Below are positions 41,363-50,665 of a stretch of 64,000 nucleotides of DNA, piece by piece. The DNA lies in contig NZ_FOBV01000001.1 of NCBI RefSeq assembly GCF_900109935.1, positions 1 through 64,000 of the forward strand, given 5' to 3'. Positions within the stretch are counted from its first letter, which is position 1; each line of letters opens with the position of its first letter. Origin of the DNA: Chryseobacterium taichungense. GTDB taxonomy: Bacteria > Bacteroidota > Bacteroidia > Flavobacteriales > Weeksellaceae. The translations under genes and the position numbers were made by a program. The notes under the pieces are model-generated. The model made no database searches, was not told where the DNA came from, and worked only from the letters and a program-made list of their open reading frames with translations.

Positions 41363-42661
41363 ATGAGACAAAGGAAAATACTCATCATCACCTATTACTG
41401 GCCTCCGGCGGGGGGACCAGGCGTTCAGAGATGGCTGAAATTTGCTAAATATTTACCGGAATTCGGATGGAAACCGATCATTTATACCCCTGAAAACCCG
41501 AGTTATCCGTTGCTGGATGAAAGTTTAATGAAAGATGTTCCAGGAGATATTGAAATTGTCAGGACAAAAATCTGGGAACCGTATCAGCTGGCCGAAAAAC
41601 TTAATAAAAGCAATAAAAAGTTCAAAGCAGGACAGTTCGATGTAGGAAAAAACCAAAGCTGGAAATCAAAGCTTTCAATCTGGGTGAGGGGTAACTTTTT
41701 CATTCCTGATGCGAGAGTGTTTTGGGTAAAACCTTCTGTGAAATTTTTAGAAAATTATTTAAAAGAAAATAAAATTGATGTAGTGGTGACGTCCGGTCCG
41801 CCACATTCCCTGCATCTGATTGGTTTAAACCTGAAGAAAAAATTCCCCGACCTGAAATGGATTGCTGATTTCCGTGATCCCTGGACGGAAATTTCCTATT
41901 ACAAGCATTTAAAATTAACCAAAACCTCCGATCGTAAACATCGACAACTGGAAAGTGACGTTTTCAGAAATGCTGATATCACGCTTGCTACAAGTTATAC
42001 CGATGCAGAAAATTTCAGAAATAAAGGAGCCAATTCGTTTTGTATCACCAACGGATTTGACGAATCTGATTCAAACACCCAAACCCTCAAACCTTCAAAA
42101 TCTCAAACCCGTTTCACATTAAGCTATATTGGCGTTTTAGAACAGCTCAGAAACCCGGAAAATCTTTGGAAAGCACTTGATGATCTGGTAGAAGAAAATG
42201 CTGAGTTTTCTGAGAATTTTGTTTTAAAATTCGTAGGAAGAATCGACGATAAAATATTATCTACTTTAAAAAATTCTACACTAAGCAACCATATTCTAAA
42301 CCTTGGATATCTTTCTCATGACAAAGCCATTGAAGAGATGCAGGCTTCAGACATTCTGTTGATTACCAATTTCCCGAATGAATCTTCAAAGGGAATTATT
42401 CCAGGAAAAATTTTCGAATATCTGGCGACAGGAAAACAGATTATTTCTTTTGGTCCGAATCATGCCGATGTTTCCCGAATATTGGAAGAAACAAAGGCTG
42501 GAAAACACTTCAGCTACACAGACTCTAAAACGGTAAAAAAATTTATCCTGGAGAAGTTTGAACTTTGGAAAAGTGGAAATCTTCTGAAAAACGATCAGAA
42601 TATTGAGCAGTTTTCGAGAAAAAATCTTACAAAGAAATTGGCTGAGATTTTAGATAATTAA
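41363..42661 (+). CDS. glycosyltransferase, family 4-like
   Basis: A 432-residue GT-B glycosyltransferase. The N-terminal domain opens ILIITYYWPPAGGPGVQRWLKFAKYLPEFGW, typical of GT4-like enzymes of Bacteroidota; the C-terminal domain carries FTLSYIGVLEQLRNPENLWKAL and IIPGKIFEYLATGKQIISFG (about residues 345-365), which binds the nucleotide sugar. It should transfer a sugar onto an envelope or exopolysaccharide acceptor; donor and acceptor are unknown. The gene follows the repeat-flanked cassette by a few bases. Confidence 0.88.
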   Translation: MRQRKILIITYYWPPAGGPGVQRWLKFAKYLPEFGWKPIIYTPENPSYPLLDESLMKDVPGDIEIVRTKIWEPYQLAEKLNKSNKKFKAGQFDVGKNQSWKSKLSIWVRGNFFIPDARVFWVKPSVKFLENYLKENKIDVVVTSGPPHSLHLIGLNLKKKFPDLKWIADFRDPWTEISYYKHLKLTKTSDRKHRQLESDVFRNADITLATSYTDAENFRNKGANSFCITNGFDESDSNTQTLKPSKSQTRFTLSYIGVLEQLRNPENLWKALDDLVEENAEFSENFVLKFVGRIDDKILSTLKNSTLSNHILNLGYLSHDKAIEEMQASDILLITNFPNESSKGIIPGKIFEYLATGKQIISFGPNHADVSRILEETKAGKHFSYTDSKTVKKFILEKFELWKSGNLLKNDQNIEQFSRKNLTKKLAEILDN

Positions 42662-42663
42662 TA

Positions 42664-42710
42664 GGTTATAGTTAAGGTTAAGGTTGAGGTTGAGGATAAG
42701 GTTGAGGTGA
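42664..42710. repeat. degenerate AAGGTT/GAGGTT hexamer repeat
   Basis: Units such as AAGGTT, GAGGTT and AAGGTTGAGG recur seven or eight times with substitutions directly after the glycosyltransferase stop. It looks like a decayed copy of the perfect TTAAGG tract at 21792. Confidence 0.7.
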
Positions 42711-42725
42711 GAATATTTATGTTTT

Positions 42726-43361
42726 TTAAATTGTCCACTGATCATTGATCACCGCCACCAGATAATATTTGCCCTGAAATTTTTCAAAAACAAGACGGAG
42801 ACATTTCCAATCCATTTCCGCATTGGCTTTTGAGCCTTTGATGAAATTTTCAGTAAAATCTGCTTTAGGATAAATCTGCTTTAAATTATTCAGTGAATTT
42901 CCGCTTCCCTGAAACTCGTTTATTGATACCTGGCCTGTTGCAAAATCTTTAGCATATACCCATTTTCCAAGATAATCGTTGATTGTTGCTTTATACAGAT
43001 CACCGGATCCATCCAGTACACCCCATGTGAAAATTGTTTTTGTAGGTTGGTATTTTATGAAATCCGCTTTCGAAAACTTTTTATCTTCTGCCTGATTTAC
43101 AAAAGCATACATTGAGAATCTCACTCCCTTTTCAGGATGGATATATTGTACGAACTTATTATAGTTTTTTTCTTTTAATGACAGAATAATGGCTTCATTC
43201 AGACTTTTCAGGGATTCCTCTTTTTTTATCGGTAAGTTTGTATTACTCGTATTATCAGTGGTTTGACCGGAAGAATCTTTAGTATCATTAACAAATTTTT
43301 CTGGATTTTTCTTACAGGCAAGCATACTCAGAATTAAGATCGAAAAGAATATTTTTTTCAT
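42726..43361 (-). CDS. hypothetical lipoprotein
   Basis: A 211-residue exported protein with a signal peptide ending in the lipobox MLACKK (Cys at residue 16), followed by a Ser/Thr/Asn-rich linker and a compact folded part containing VQYIHPEKGVRFSMYAF, TFTWGVLDGSGD-like (here IFTWGVLDGSGD) and a C-terminal WKCLRLVFEKFQGKYYLVAVINDQWTI. This pattern is familiar from uncharacterised Bacteroidota lipoproteins. Function unknown. It converges on the glycosyltransferase gene with a hexamer repeat between them. Confidence 0.75.
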   Translation of the reverse strand: MKKIFFSILILSMLACKKNPEKFVNDTKDSSGQTTDNTSNTNLPIKKEESLKSLNEAIILSLKEKNYNKFVQYIHPEKGVRFSMYAFVNQAEDKKFSKADFIKYQPTKTIFTWGVLDGSGDLYKATINDYLGKWVYAKDFATGQVSINEFQGSGNSLNNLKQIYPKADFTENFIKGSKANAEMDWKCLRLVFEKFQGKYYLVAVINDQWTI

Positions 43362-43497
43362 AATTTAAAATGTCTTTGCTAAAGTCATCAAAACCGGTAC
43401 CACTTTTTTGGATAAATTAATTTAAAACACCCAATATAAACCTATCATTTTTTACCTTGTATAAAGCCTTTCGTTATTGTTTTTGTAATTTTGTGAA

Positions 43498-44460
43498 ATG
43501 GAAACGTTGGATATTCTTATCATCGGAGGCGGGCCGATCGGACTTACCTGTGCCCTCGAAGCCCAGAAAAATAATCTCAGCTATTTAATTATAGAAAAAG
43601 GAACAATTGTAAATTCTTTATACAACTACCCTTTATATATGAGGTTCTTTTCTACGGCTGAAAAACTGGAAATAGGTGATATTCCGTTTATTTCTACGGC
43701 TCCTAAACCCGGCAGACAGGAAGCATTGGAATATTATCAGGGAATCACAAGACAACGGAATCTCAATATCAATCTTTATGAAAAGGTAGAGAAAGTTTCC
43801 AGAGAAAATGATCTCTTTGAAATTGAAACTACGAAAGGAAAATATTCTGCGAAGAATGTAATTATATCAACCGGTTTCTATGATATTCCGAATCTGATGA
43901 ATATTCCGGGGGAAGATCTTCCTAAAGTAAAGCATTATTATACTGAACCTTATCCATATGCTAAACAGAAAATCGTTGTTGTAGGCTCCAGCAATTCTGC
44001 GGTGGATGCAGCTCTCGAAACTTACAGAAAAGGCGCTGAAGTAACGATGATTATCCGTCATTCAGAAATTTCCAAAAGTGTGAAATATTGGGTAAAGCCT
44101 GATATTGAAAACAGAATTTCGGAAGGCAGCATTGCCGCACATTTTAATTCAGAATTAATTGAAATTAAAGAAAAAACTGTCATTTTTAGAAATGAAAAAG
44201 GTGAAATCCGTGAAATCGAAAATGATTTTGTATTGGCCATGACGGGCTATCTTCCCGACTTCGACTTCTTAAGAAATTCCGGAATTGAGCTACAGGGAGA
44301 ATGTCTCAATCCTTTGTACAACAATGAAACAATGGAAACCAATATTCCAAATCTATATCTTGCCGGTGTTGTTTGTGGAGGAAAAGACACCCATCTTTGG
44401 TTTATTGAAAACTCCAGAATTCATGCGGAGATGATTATTCAGCATATTGTTTCCAAGTAA
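43498..44460 (+). CDS. YpdA-like bacillithiol disulfide reductase
   Basis: A 320-residue FAD- and NADPH-dependent oxidoreductase related to thioredoxin reductase. FAD-binding GGGPIGLTCALEA is near the start, NADPH-binding VVGSSNSAVDAALET lies at about residues 161-175 and the second FAD motif as LYLAGVVCGGKD near 290-301. It has no CxxC active-site pair, as expected for YpdA, which reduces bacillithiol disulfide or protects the thiol pool. This suggests the organism makes bacillithiol, an inference. It is transcribed alone and divergently from the lipoprotein gene. Confidence 0.9.
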   Translation: METLDILIIGGGPIGLTCALEAQKNNLSYLIIEKGTIVNSLYNYPLYMRFFSTAEKLEIGDIPFISTAPKPGRQEALEYYQGITRQRNLNINLYEKVEKVSRENDLFEIETTKGKYSAKNVIISTGFYDIPNLMNIPGEDLPKVKHYYTEPYPYAKQKIVVVGSSNSAVDAALETYRKGAEVTMIIRHSEISKSVKYWVKPDIENRISEGSIAAHFNSELIEIKEKTVIFRNEKGEIREIENDFVLAMTGYLPDFDFLRNSGIELQGECLNPLYNNETMETNIPNLYLAGVVCGGKDTHLWFIENSRIHAEMIIQHIVSK

Positions 44461-44532
44461 TTCAAATAAAATAATTTCTGCAGATTATACAAATTGAATA
44501 GATTCTTTGTGAGTTAAATTTGTATTAGTTAA

Positions 44533-46563
44533 TTAAAAATCGACCTTCACCCCGAAAACAAAATTTCTTTTGGCAGCCGGATTATAATAGCGATTCCCGA
44601 AAGCATTGATATCAAAACCGGAAACGTAATCTTCATTATACAGATTCTGTATTTGCAGGAAAATATTTAATCTTGTCTTGTCAAGCTCAAAAGGAAATCT
44701 GAACTGTATATTTCCCACAAAACTTGGATCTGACCATACGGAATTGGCATCGTTCAGTGGTATTTTTGAGGTGTAAAAATGTGAATAGTCTACAGCAAGT
44801 TTTTTAAACAAAACAAAATTCAGCAGGCTGTTTACGGTTGTTCGTGGAACACCGGTAAGATCATTCCCCGAATAATCTGCATCGTTCTGACGGTAATTTT
44901 CAAAGGTAAACCGGTAAAAACTTCCTGATATTCTGAATTTAAAAAAGCTGAAAATATCATTTTTAAGGTTAAAGCTTTTGGTTTCCATTAATAGTTCCAA
45001 ACCTTTCTGAACACTTTCCCCTGAGTTAACGAAAAATTCCTGGCCAGCATCATTCTGACGTCTGACAATAGCATCTTTCATTCTGAAATCAAAATAACTT
45101 CCTTCTACGAAAACTGCATTTCCGAATTGCTTCCGGATTCCGATTTCCTTATTCCAGCCATATTCGGGTTTGAGCATTGCATTAAACTGCTGGTCCGACG
45201 CGCGGATTTCCTCATTTGTCGGTGCAGAATTTCCCTTTCCTATTTTTGCGCGTACTGAAAGCCCTTTAGCAAAAAGATAGTTCAGCCCAAAATTGGGAAG
45301 CCACTGGTTTTTAAAGCTTACTTTTCCTCTTGCGATATCAGGAAAAGACCTTTCCCAATCGTACGCATTTGAATTAAGGCTCAGGGAAATATCTGTAAAA
45401 AATTTATCATTAATATTTAGCTTTTGGGAAATAAAATAAAAGCCTGAAGTATTTTTAATATTGTCAAAATTCTGTGGGTTTCCCTGGATTCCTCTGTTGT
45501 TATCATAATTTTTAACGATAATCTCATTGATTCCTCCTTCAAACCCAAAACGATACGCCAATGAAATATGCTCCCAGTTTTTTTCATAGTTGAAATGAGT
45601 ACGTAGCGCAAAATTTTTCTCAAATCGGTTTTCAAAATTGGTAATAAACGGATTTTCAAAATCGACATAAGAGCCCTGAACGAGAATAAAATGTGAAAAA
45701 TGAGTGTTAAAGTTGTACTCATTGGAAAGCCCTGCCAGAATCATCTTATTACGAATTCCGACATCCTGATCTGTAGCACCCGGAAGGGTTTTAGTTGCCG
45801 GCCTGGCCTGTTTCCGATCAGCCTGCATCTGCTCTAGAGTAAGTCCGCCGGGTGTCTGATAATCGAGATCAGCATACAGAATCATGCCTTTCAGCAAGCC
45901 TTTTTCTGAATAGCTGAAATGATCTTTCACAAAAACCTGTTTACGATTGACTTTAGATTGCGCTCTGTAAGAATCTGTCTGGTAATAATTCTGGAAAACC
46001 TCTATAAAATGTTTTCCCAACTGCTTAGAAATGGTAAAGCTCTGGTTGAACATTCCATAACTTCCCGATGCAAGCTGAGCCGACGCCTTTTCGGAATCTG
46101 ATGTTCTTAGTAGTAGCGTCCCTCCGGTCATGGCTCCGTAGTCGCCGCTTTCAGGACCTTTATAAATTTCCATTCTGTTGATGAGTTCGGGAGAAATTAC
46201 ATTAAAATAGGTATTTCCTGAAGCATCTGAAAGGATAAAATCATCGAGATAAACTTTTACATTTCTCACTCCAAAAGGAGAACGCAGGCTACTTCCACGC
46301 AGGGAAATCCTGTAACTTCCTGGAGATCGTTCTTCCATTCGGGCGCCGGAAATCTGGTTGATGGATTCCAGCATTCTTTCCGGTGGATTTTGATTCAGCA
46401 AGTTGCCTGAAACTACCGATACCGATTTGGTGGAAGAGATCAAAACCGCCGGCTTTTTGTAAGCATCAATCCGTACTTCAGAGATCAGTTCTGCTGAATC
46501 TTTTTCCTGTGCTGCTCCAAAAGCTGCTGATATTGCGGATAAAAGGATGTAAATTTTTCTCAT
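44533..46563 (-). CDS. TonB-dependent outer-membrane receptor
   Basis: A 676-residue receptor with signal peptide (ends FGAAQ), a short TonB-box region (ELISEVRID), a plug domain (ERMLESINQISGARMEERSPGSYRISLRGSSLRSPFGVRNVKVYLDDF, then GPESGDYGAMTGGTLLLRTS) and a 22-strand barrel ending FGVKVDF. No carboxypeptidase-like N-terminal domain and no SusD gene beside it, so it is not a polysaccharide-type system; it may take up a siderophore, heme or cofactor. No cobalamin riboswitch is seen upstream. Substrate unknown. Confidence 0.9.
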   Translation of the reverse strand: MRKIYILLSAISAAFGAAQEKDSAELISEVRIDAYKKPAVLISSTKSVSVVSGNLLNQNPPERMLESINQISGARMEERSPGSYRISLRGSSLRSPFGVRNVKVYLDDFILSDASGNTYFNVISPELINRMEIYKGPESGDYGAMTGGTLLLRTSDSEKASAQLASGSYGMFNQSFTISKQLGKHFIEVFQNYYQTDSYRAQSKVNRKQVFVKDHFSYSEKGLLKGMILYADLDYQTPGGLTLEQMQADRKQARPATKTLPGATDQDVGIRNKMILAGLSNEYNFNTHFSHFILVQGSYVDFENPFITNFENRFEKNFALRTHFNYEKNWEHISLAYRFGFEGGINEIIVKNYDNNRGIQGNPQNFDNIKNTSGFYFISQKLNINDKFFTDISLSLNSNAYDWERSFPDIARGKVSFKNQWLPNFGLNYLFAKGLSVRAKIGKGNSAPTNEEIRASDQQFNAMLKPEYGWNKEIGIRKQFGNAVFVEGSYFDFRMKDAIVRRQNDAGQEFFVNSGESVQKGLELLMETKSFNLKNDIFSFFKFRISGSFYRFTFENYRQNDADYSGNDLTGVPRTTVNSLLNFVLFKKLAVDYSHFYTSKIPLNDANSVWSDPSFVGNIQFRFPFELDKTRLNIFLQIQNLYNEDYVSGFDINAFGNRYYNPAAKRNFVFGVKVDF

Positions 46564-46787
46564 TGCGTGTGAATAAGCAAAAATTATTCTTTTTTTTCAT
46601 TTTATGGACATTGTGAAGACAATTTGAGATAATTCACCCGCGAATTCCAAAGACTACGCAGATTATTTATTTAAAAGCGTTATTATACGTTTATTTTAAA
46701 ATCTTGTTGAATCTTTACTGAATAATAAGCTGATGTTATTTAATCTAAAAAGCCTGTCGAAAATCATTCTGACAAACTTTCTTGGAT

Positions 46788-46970
46788 TGACTACTTTCGC
46801 GTGAGGGATGCGACGGGCGGCGACGCAGGAGCCGGTGCGAGTGAGGAACGAACGAGTACGGAAGCGAAGCGGACCCCAAAGCAGCCCGACCCAAATTTGT
46901 TGGGGAAACCTCATAGGTTTTTTTAAACCTATGAGGTTTAGCTTTGGAATGAGGGACACGCCCAAATTTC
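46788..46970. repeat. GC-rich intergenic repeat with 15-bp hairpin
   Basis: After TACTTTCGCGTGAGGGATGC comes a GC-rich stretch (46800-46890) quite unlike its neighbours, then a perfect 15-bp stem at 46906-46920 / 46925-46939 around TTTT, then GGAATGAGGGACACGCCC. I recall similar elements between Chryseobacterium genes. It may also terminate the MFS transcript. Confidence 0.65.
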
Positions 46971-48196
46971 TATTTGGCTCGTTTTCTTTCATCAATCATC
47001 CACGGAACGATAAAGTAAAATGCAACGGCAATCAGTGTTGCTAAAATACCGGTTCCGATCCATAAGGTGGTAAAACCAAATTTTTGTGCAATGAGGGTTC
47101 CCAGATAAGGGGTAACGATAAAGGCTATAGAAAACGAAATTCCGTTTAGTCCCATATATGCACCTTTGTTATTTTTTCCTGATCGTAAGGCAGTGATGGT
47201 CGACATAAAAGGTAGTGCCCATATCTCACCTACGCATAGTAAGCTCATGGAAAGAACGAGCGTAAGCATACTGTGATCAAAACCCAGCATGGCGTACGAA
47301 AGTCCGCAAATGAATGTTCCCAGGAACATGGTGACAGCCAGGCTGAAATATTTTTCGGCCACTTGTACCAATCCCATTTCTAACAAAACAACTAAAAAAC
47401 CGCTGTAGCCCAGAATATACCCTATATTCTGCTGACTAAGATGGGCTGAATCTTTATAAAAAATCGTCAGTGTACTGAACAGCTGGAAGAAACATATGGA
47501 AAACAACATGCAGAAAAAGCAATACAGCAAAAATTTACCATCACGGTACGGCGAATTTTCCTTTTTGATTTCAATAACTTCCTGCACTTTCTTGGCTTTT
47601 ATTCTGGCCAGCTTGTTTCGTTTTTTAAAGAAAATAATATAAAGGATTCCCGCCAGTAAAGCAGCCAACGCGTTGGTAAAAAACAAAAACTCGTAGGAAA
47701 TAGCCGATAAAATTCCGCCCAAGGCAGGACCGATGGAAAATCCCAGATTAACGGCCATCCGGTTCAGTGAGAATGCGCGTGTGATATTTTCGGGTTTTGC
47801 ATACTTAGTAATGGCTACTGAGTTTGCGGGACGAAATGCATCGCTTACAATACTCTGAATCAATATAATAGCCGCCACACCAACTTCTGTTTTAAAAACA
47901 GGAATCAGACAAAACAATGGAACGCTAAGCAATAGACTGAGATACTGTACTTTGTATTCCCCGATCTTGTCTGTAATAAATCCGCCAAGCCAGGAGCCGA
48001 TCACGGAACCGATTCCGAAAAAGCTGAGTACAATTCCTGTATTTTCTATGCTGAAATGCAGATGATTGGTCATATAAACTCCCAGAAACGGAAGTACCAT
48101 GGAGCCGGCCCGATTGATGAGCATTACCAACGCCAGCATCCAGCTTTCTTTGGAAAGCCCTTTGAATGAGTTTGTATATAAATAGATAAGTTTCAC
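46970..48196 (-). CDS. MFS transporter
   Basis: A 408-residue integral membrane protein with twelve predicted helices and the MFS loop motif between helices 2 and 3 (GSWLGGFITDKIGEYKVQYLS, about residues 68-88). N- and C-terminal halves are separated by a basic cytoplasmic loop (KKRNKLARIKAKKVQEVIEIKKENS). It resembles drug-efflux or sugar-efflux members, but the substrate cannot be told. It is single on the minus strand, bounded downstream by a GC-rich repeat and upstream by 160 bases. Confidence 0.88.
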   Translation of the reverse strand: MKLIYLYTNSFKGLSKESWMLALVMLINRAGSMVLPFLGVYMTNHLHFSIENTGIVLSFFGIGSVIGSWLGGFITDKIGEYKVQYLSLLLSVPLFCLIPVFKTEVGVAAIILIQSIVSDAFRPANSVAITKYAKPENITRAFSLNRMAVNLGFSIGPALGGILSAISYEFLFFTNALAALLAGILYIIFFKKRNKLARIKAKKVQEVIEIKKENSPYRDGKFLLYCFFCMLFSICFFQLFSTLTIFYKDSAHLSQQNIGYILGYSGFLVVLLEMGLVQVAEKYFSLAVTMFLGTFICGLSYAMLGFDHSMLTLVLSMSLLCVGEIWALPFMSTITALRSGKNNKGAYMGLNGISFSIAFIVTPYLGTLIAQKFGFTTLWIGTGILATLIAVAFYFIVPWMIDERKRAK

Positions 48197-48304
48197 AATT
48201 TAATATTTAATAATTTTTCTTTAATAAAATTTTATCCTGTTTTGTTTTTAAGTTGTCTCTTAGTTAATTCTGACATTTGAAGATTATTGCTTTTTAAAAA
48301 CAAA

Positions 48305-48334
48305 AAACAGGACTTAAAAAATTAAGCCCTGTTT
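48305..48334 (-). terminator. terminator after glnS
   Basis: A 13-bp stem with one mismatch (AAACAGGACTTAA / TTAAGCCCTGTTT) and a 4-nt loop lies just beyond the glnS stop. On the minus strand it is followed by TTTTGTTTTTAAAA. Confidence 0.8.
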
Positions 48335-48358
48335 CATTTATAATGATATAAATAAATT

Positions 48359-50032
48359 TTACTCCGGCTTATAAGAGTCTTTTAATGTCACAGTTCTGTT
48401 GAAGACTAATTTGTCTTCAGTAGAATCCTGATCTTTCGTAAAATAGCCAATTCTCTGGAATTGCAGAGGTTCTCCAACTTCCACGTCTTTTAAACCTGGT
48501 TCAGCAAATCCCTGAACGGTTGTTACAGATTCCGGGTTAACGAAATTTAAAAAGTCTACGTCTTTTTCTGCATCTGGCTGTTCTACGGTAAACAATTTAT
48601 CATAATTCCTTACCTCTACAGGAATCGCATGTTTCGCAGAAACCCAGTGAATGGTTCCTTTTACTTTTCTTAAACTTTCTTCCGTTCCGCTACCTGACTT
48701 TGATTTTTCGTCGTATGTTGCGTAGATGGTTGTGATATTTCCGTTTTCATCCTTCTCCACCCTTTCACCTTTGATGATGTAAGCAGATTTTAAGCGGACT
48801 TCTCCACCCAGTTTCAGTCTAAAAAACTTATTATTTGCTTCTTCCTTGAAGTCTTCACGTTCAATATAAAGCTCCCTGGAGAAAGGAATTTCTCTTGTTC
48901 CTGCGTTTTCCTGTTCAGGATTATTTTCTGTTTCCAGCCATTCTTCTTTTCCTTCAGGATAGTTTTCAATAACAAGCTTCACAGGATCCACAACTGTCAT
49001 GACACGTTTTGCGACTTTATTTAAGTCTTCACGAACGCAGAATTCCAGTAACTGAAGCTCAATAAGATTTTCCCTTTTGGCAACCCCTACTTTCTCAATA
49101 AAATTCCTGATAGCAGTAGCTGTGTACCCTTTTCTTCTCATTCCTGAAATAGTAGGCATTCTCGGATCATCCCATCCATTAACTACTTTTTCGGCAATCA
49201 GCCTTTGCAGCTTTCTTTTAGAAGTGATCATATAAGAAACGTTCATTCTTGCAAATTCCCTTTGTTTGTTTCTCACTTTGGTTTCATCATAAACCTGATC
49301 CAGATACCAGTCGTACAACGGTCTGTGGTTTTCAAATTCCAAAGAACATAAAGAATGTGAAATTTGTTCGATATAATCAGATTCACCATGTGCCCAATCG
49401 TACATCGGATATATTTTCCATGCAGTTCCGGTTCTGTGGTGAGGTCTTTTTAAGATTCTGTACATCACAGGATCACGCATGTTCATATTCGGCGATGTCA
49501 TATCGATTTTTGCACGAAGAGACATTGAACCTTCTTCAAATTCGCCGTTTTTCATTCTCTCGAAAAGATCCAAAGATTCTTCAACAGGACGATTTCTGTA
49601 TGGAGATTCAATTCCTGGTTCGGTAGGGTTTTTTCGCTGTTCAGTAATCACTTCAGACGGTTGCTCATCTACATAAGCCTTTCCTTCTTTGATTAACTGC
49701 ACCGCCCAATCATAAAGCTGCTGGAAGTAATCGGAGGCGTACAAAACTTTATCCCATTTAAAACCTAACCATTCAACGTCTTTCATGATAGAATCTACGA
49801 ATTCCTGTTCTTCTTTTTCAGGATTCGTATCGTCGAAACGAAGGTTCACGGGAGCATTGTATTTTTCACCCAAACCAAAGTTGATGCAGATCGCTTTTGT
49901 ATGACCTACATGCAGATAACCATTGGGCTCAGGCGGAAAACGGAAACGGATCTGATCTCTTTTCAGTCCGTTTGCCAAATCATCTTCGATAATTTGCTCA
50001 ATAAAATTGAGAGATTTTTTTTCTTCTTCCAT
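48359..50032 (-). CDS. glnS: glutaminyl-tRNA synthetase
   Basis: A 557-residue class I aminoacyl-tRNA synthetase charging tRNA-Gln. The HIGH motif appears as PEPNGYLHVGHTKAIC (about residues 31-46), ATP-binding VNLRFDDTNP is at about 61-70 and the KMSKS equivalent is the class-typical MITSKRKLQRL near 258-268. The C-terminal anticodon-binding beta-barrels follow. Direct Gln charging fits Bacteroidota. The start MEEEKKSLNFIEQIIEDDLANG is the usual one. Terminator just downstream. Confidence 0.97.
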   Translation of the reverse strand: MEEEKKSLNFIEQIIEDDLANGLKRDQIRFRFPPEPNGYLHVGHTKAICINFGLGEKYNAPVNLRFDDTNPEKEEQEFVDSIMKDVEWLGFKWDKVLYASDYFQQLYDWAVQLIKEGKAYVDEQPSEVITEQRKNPTEPGIESPYRNRPVEESLDLFERMKNGEFEEGSMSLRAKIDMTSPNMNMRDPVMYRILKRPHHRTGTAWKIYPMYDWAHGESDYIEQISHSLCSLEFENHRPLYDWYLDQVYDETKVRNKQREFARMNVSYMITSKRKLQRLIAEKVVNGWDDPRMPTISGMRRKGYTATAIRNFIEKVGVAKRENLIELQLLEFCVREDLNKVAKRVMTVVDPVKLVIENYPEGKEEWLETENNPEQENAGTREIPFSRELYIEREDFKEEANNKFFRLKLGGEVRLKSAYIIKGERVEKDENGNITTIYATYDEKSKSGSGTEESLRKVKGTIHWVSAKHAIPVEVRNYDKLFTVEQPDAEKDVDFLNFVNPESVTTVQGFAEPGLKDVEVGEPLQFQRIGYFTKDQDSTEDKLVFNRTVTLKDSYKPE

Positions 50033-50146
50033 TGAATTCGCTTTAAATATGCCGTATATACGACAATTTGCAAATTTAGGAAAATTTAAAGTGTTATGGA
50101 AATTATAATTAATAGGTTTTACGGCTGGCGATTCAATATTTTAGCC

Positions 50147-50154
50147 TATCTTTG
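50147..50154 (+). promoter_or_regulatory. -7 box upstream of three tiny ORFs
   Basis: TATCTTTG matches TAnnTTTG and lies 35 bases before the first small ORF at 50189. A -33 TTTG is not clear. Confidence 0.45.
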
Positions 50155-50188
50155 CCAAGAACTAAAACCGTTTTGAAATACTTTAAAC

Positions 50189-50314
50189 ATGTCTAATTAT
50201 ATTCCAAACCAAGGGAGATTACTCGTTACTCTACGAAAGAATCATTCACTACATGTAGATTTATCCTTTAACAATTCTGAAAAATATTTAAATAAAGAAA
50301 TATACGAATTGTAA
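50189..50314 (+). CDS. small ORF, 41 residues
   Basis: Begins MSNYIPNQGRLLVTLRKNH and ends KYLNKEIYEL. It is the first of three plus-strand small ORFs in a 630-base space between minus-strand genes and lies 35 bases after a -7 box. Residue mix is normal for a protein, with no signal or membrane helix. No family known; could be a fragment. Confidence 0.35.
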   Translation: MSNYIPNQGRLLVTLRKNHSLHVDLSFNNSEKYLNKEIYEL

Positions 50315-50353
50315 TATTTCAATCAACTATCACACACCTATTTAAGCTCCGTT

Positions 50354-50440
50354 ATGAAAAATATCATATTAAAAAATTGTAAACATACCATGGTATGGCA
50401 CAAAGATTGTAACCAGATAAGCACACAGAACACTAAATAA
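50354..50440 (+). CDS. small ORF, 28 residues
   Basis: MKNIILKNCKHTMVW... ends QISTQNTK, with two Cys (residues 9 and 19) and two His. It is the middle of the three small ORFs. A RiPP-like or metal-binding peptide is possible, but nothing supports this beyond the Cys/His content. Confidence 0.3.
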   Translation: MKNIILKNCKHTMVWHKDCNQISTQNTK

Positions 50441-50447
50441 TATTATT

Positions 50448-50525
50448 ATGAAAAAGGTTAAAGAAAAGTTTTCTTCATTTTTAGAATACCTTAGAAAGGC
50501 AATTTTCGTAGAAGATGTTATCTAG
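50448..50525 (+). CDS. small ORF, 25 residues, amphipathic
   Basis: MKKVKEKFSSFLEYLRKAI... begins 7 bases after the previous stop. The peptide is Lys-rich at the start and amphipathic. KFSSFLE is loosely like the PFFASFLE leader motif of the graspetide precursors at the other end of the window; the similarity is short and may be coincidence. An inverted repeat lies just after it. Confidence 0.35.
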   Translation: MKKVKEKFSSFLEYLRKAIFVEDVI

Positions 50526-50550
50526 AACACACAATTACAGAAAGTACTCA

Positions 50551-50625
50551 CCTATTATTTTAGTTATTAATTGATCTTTTTCTTTATAATGAATAATAAC
50601 ATCAATCAATGATTTAAATAATAGG
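50551..50625 (+). repeat. CCTATTATTT inverted repeat
   Basis: CCTATTATTT (50551-50560) and AAATAATAGG (50616-50625) are perfect 10-bp inverted repeats around a 55-base AT-rich loop containing ATTGAT/ATCAAT. It may end the small-ORF transcript. Confidence 0.45.
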
Positions 50626-50665
50626 ATGAAATCATCAGAGAAATCTGAAAATTCCATCCTTAAGA

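Noticed and set aside
44533..46563. TonB receptor as a cobalamin receptor linked to the riboswitch
   Set aside because: It lies 29 kb away and has no riboswitch upstream, so nothing connects the two.
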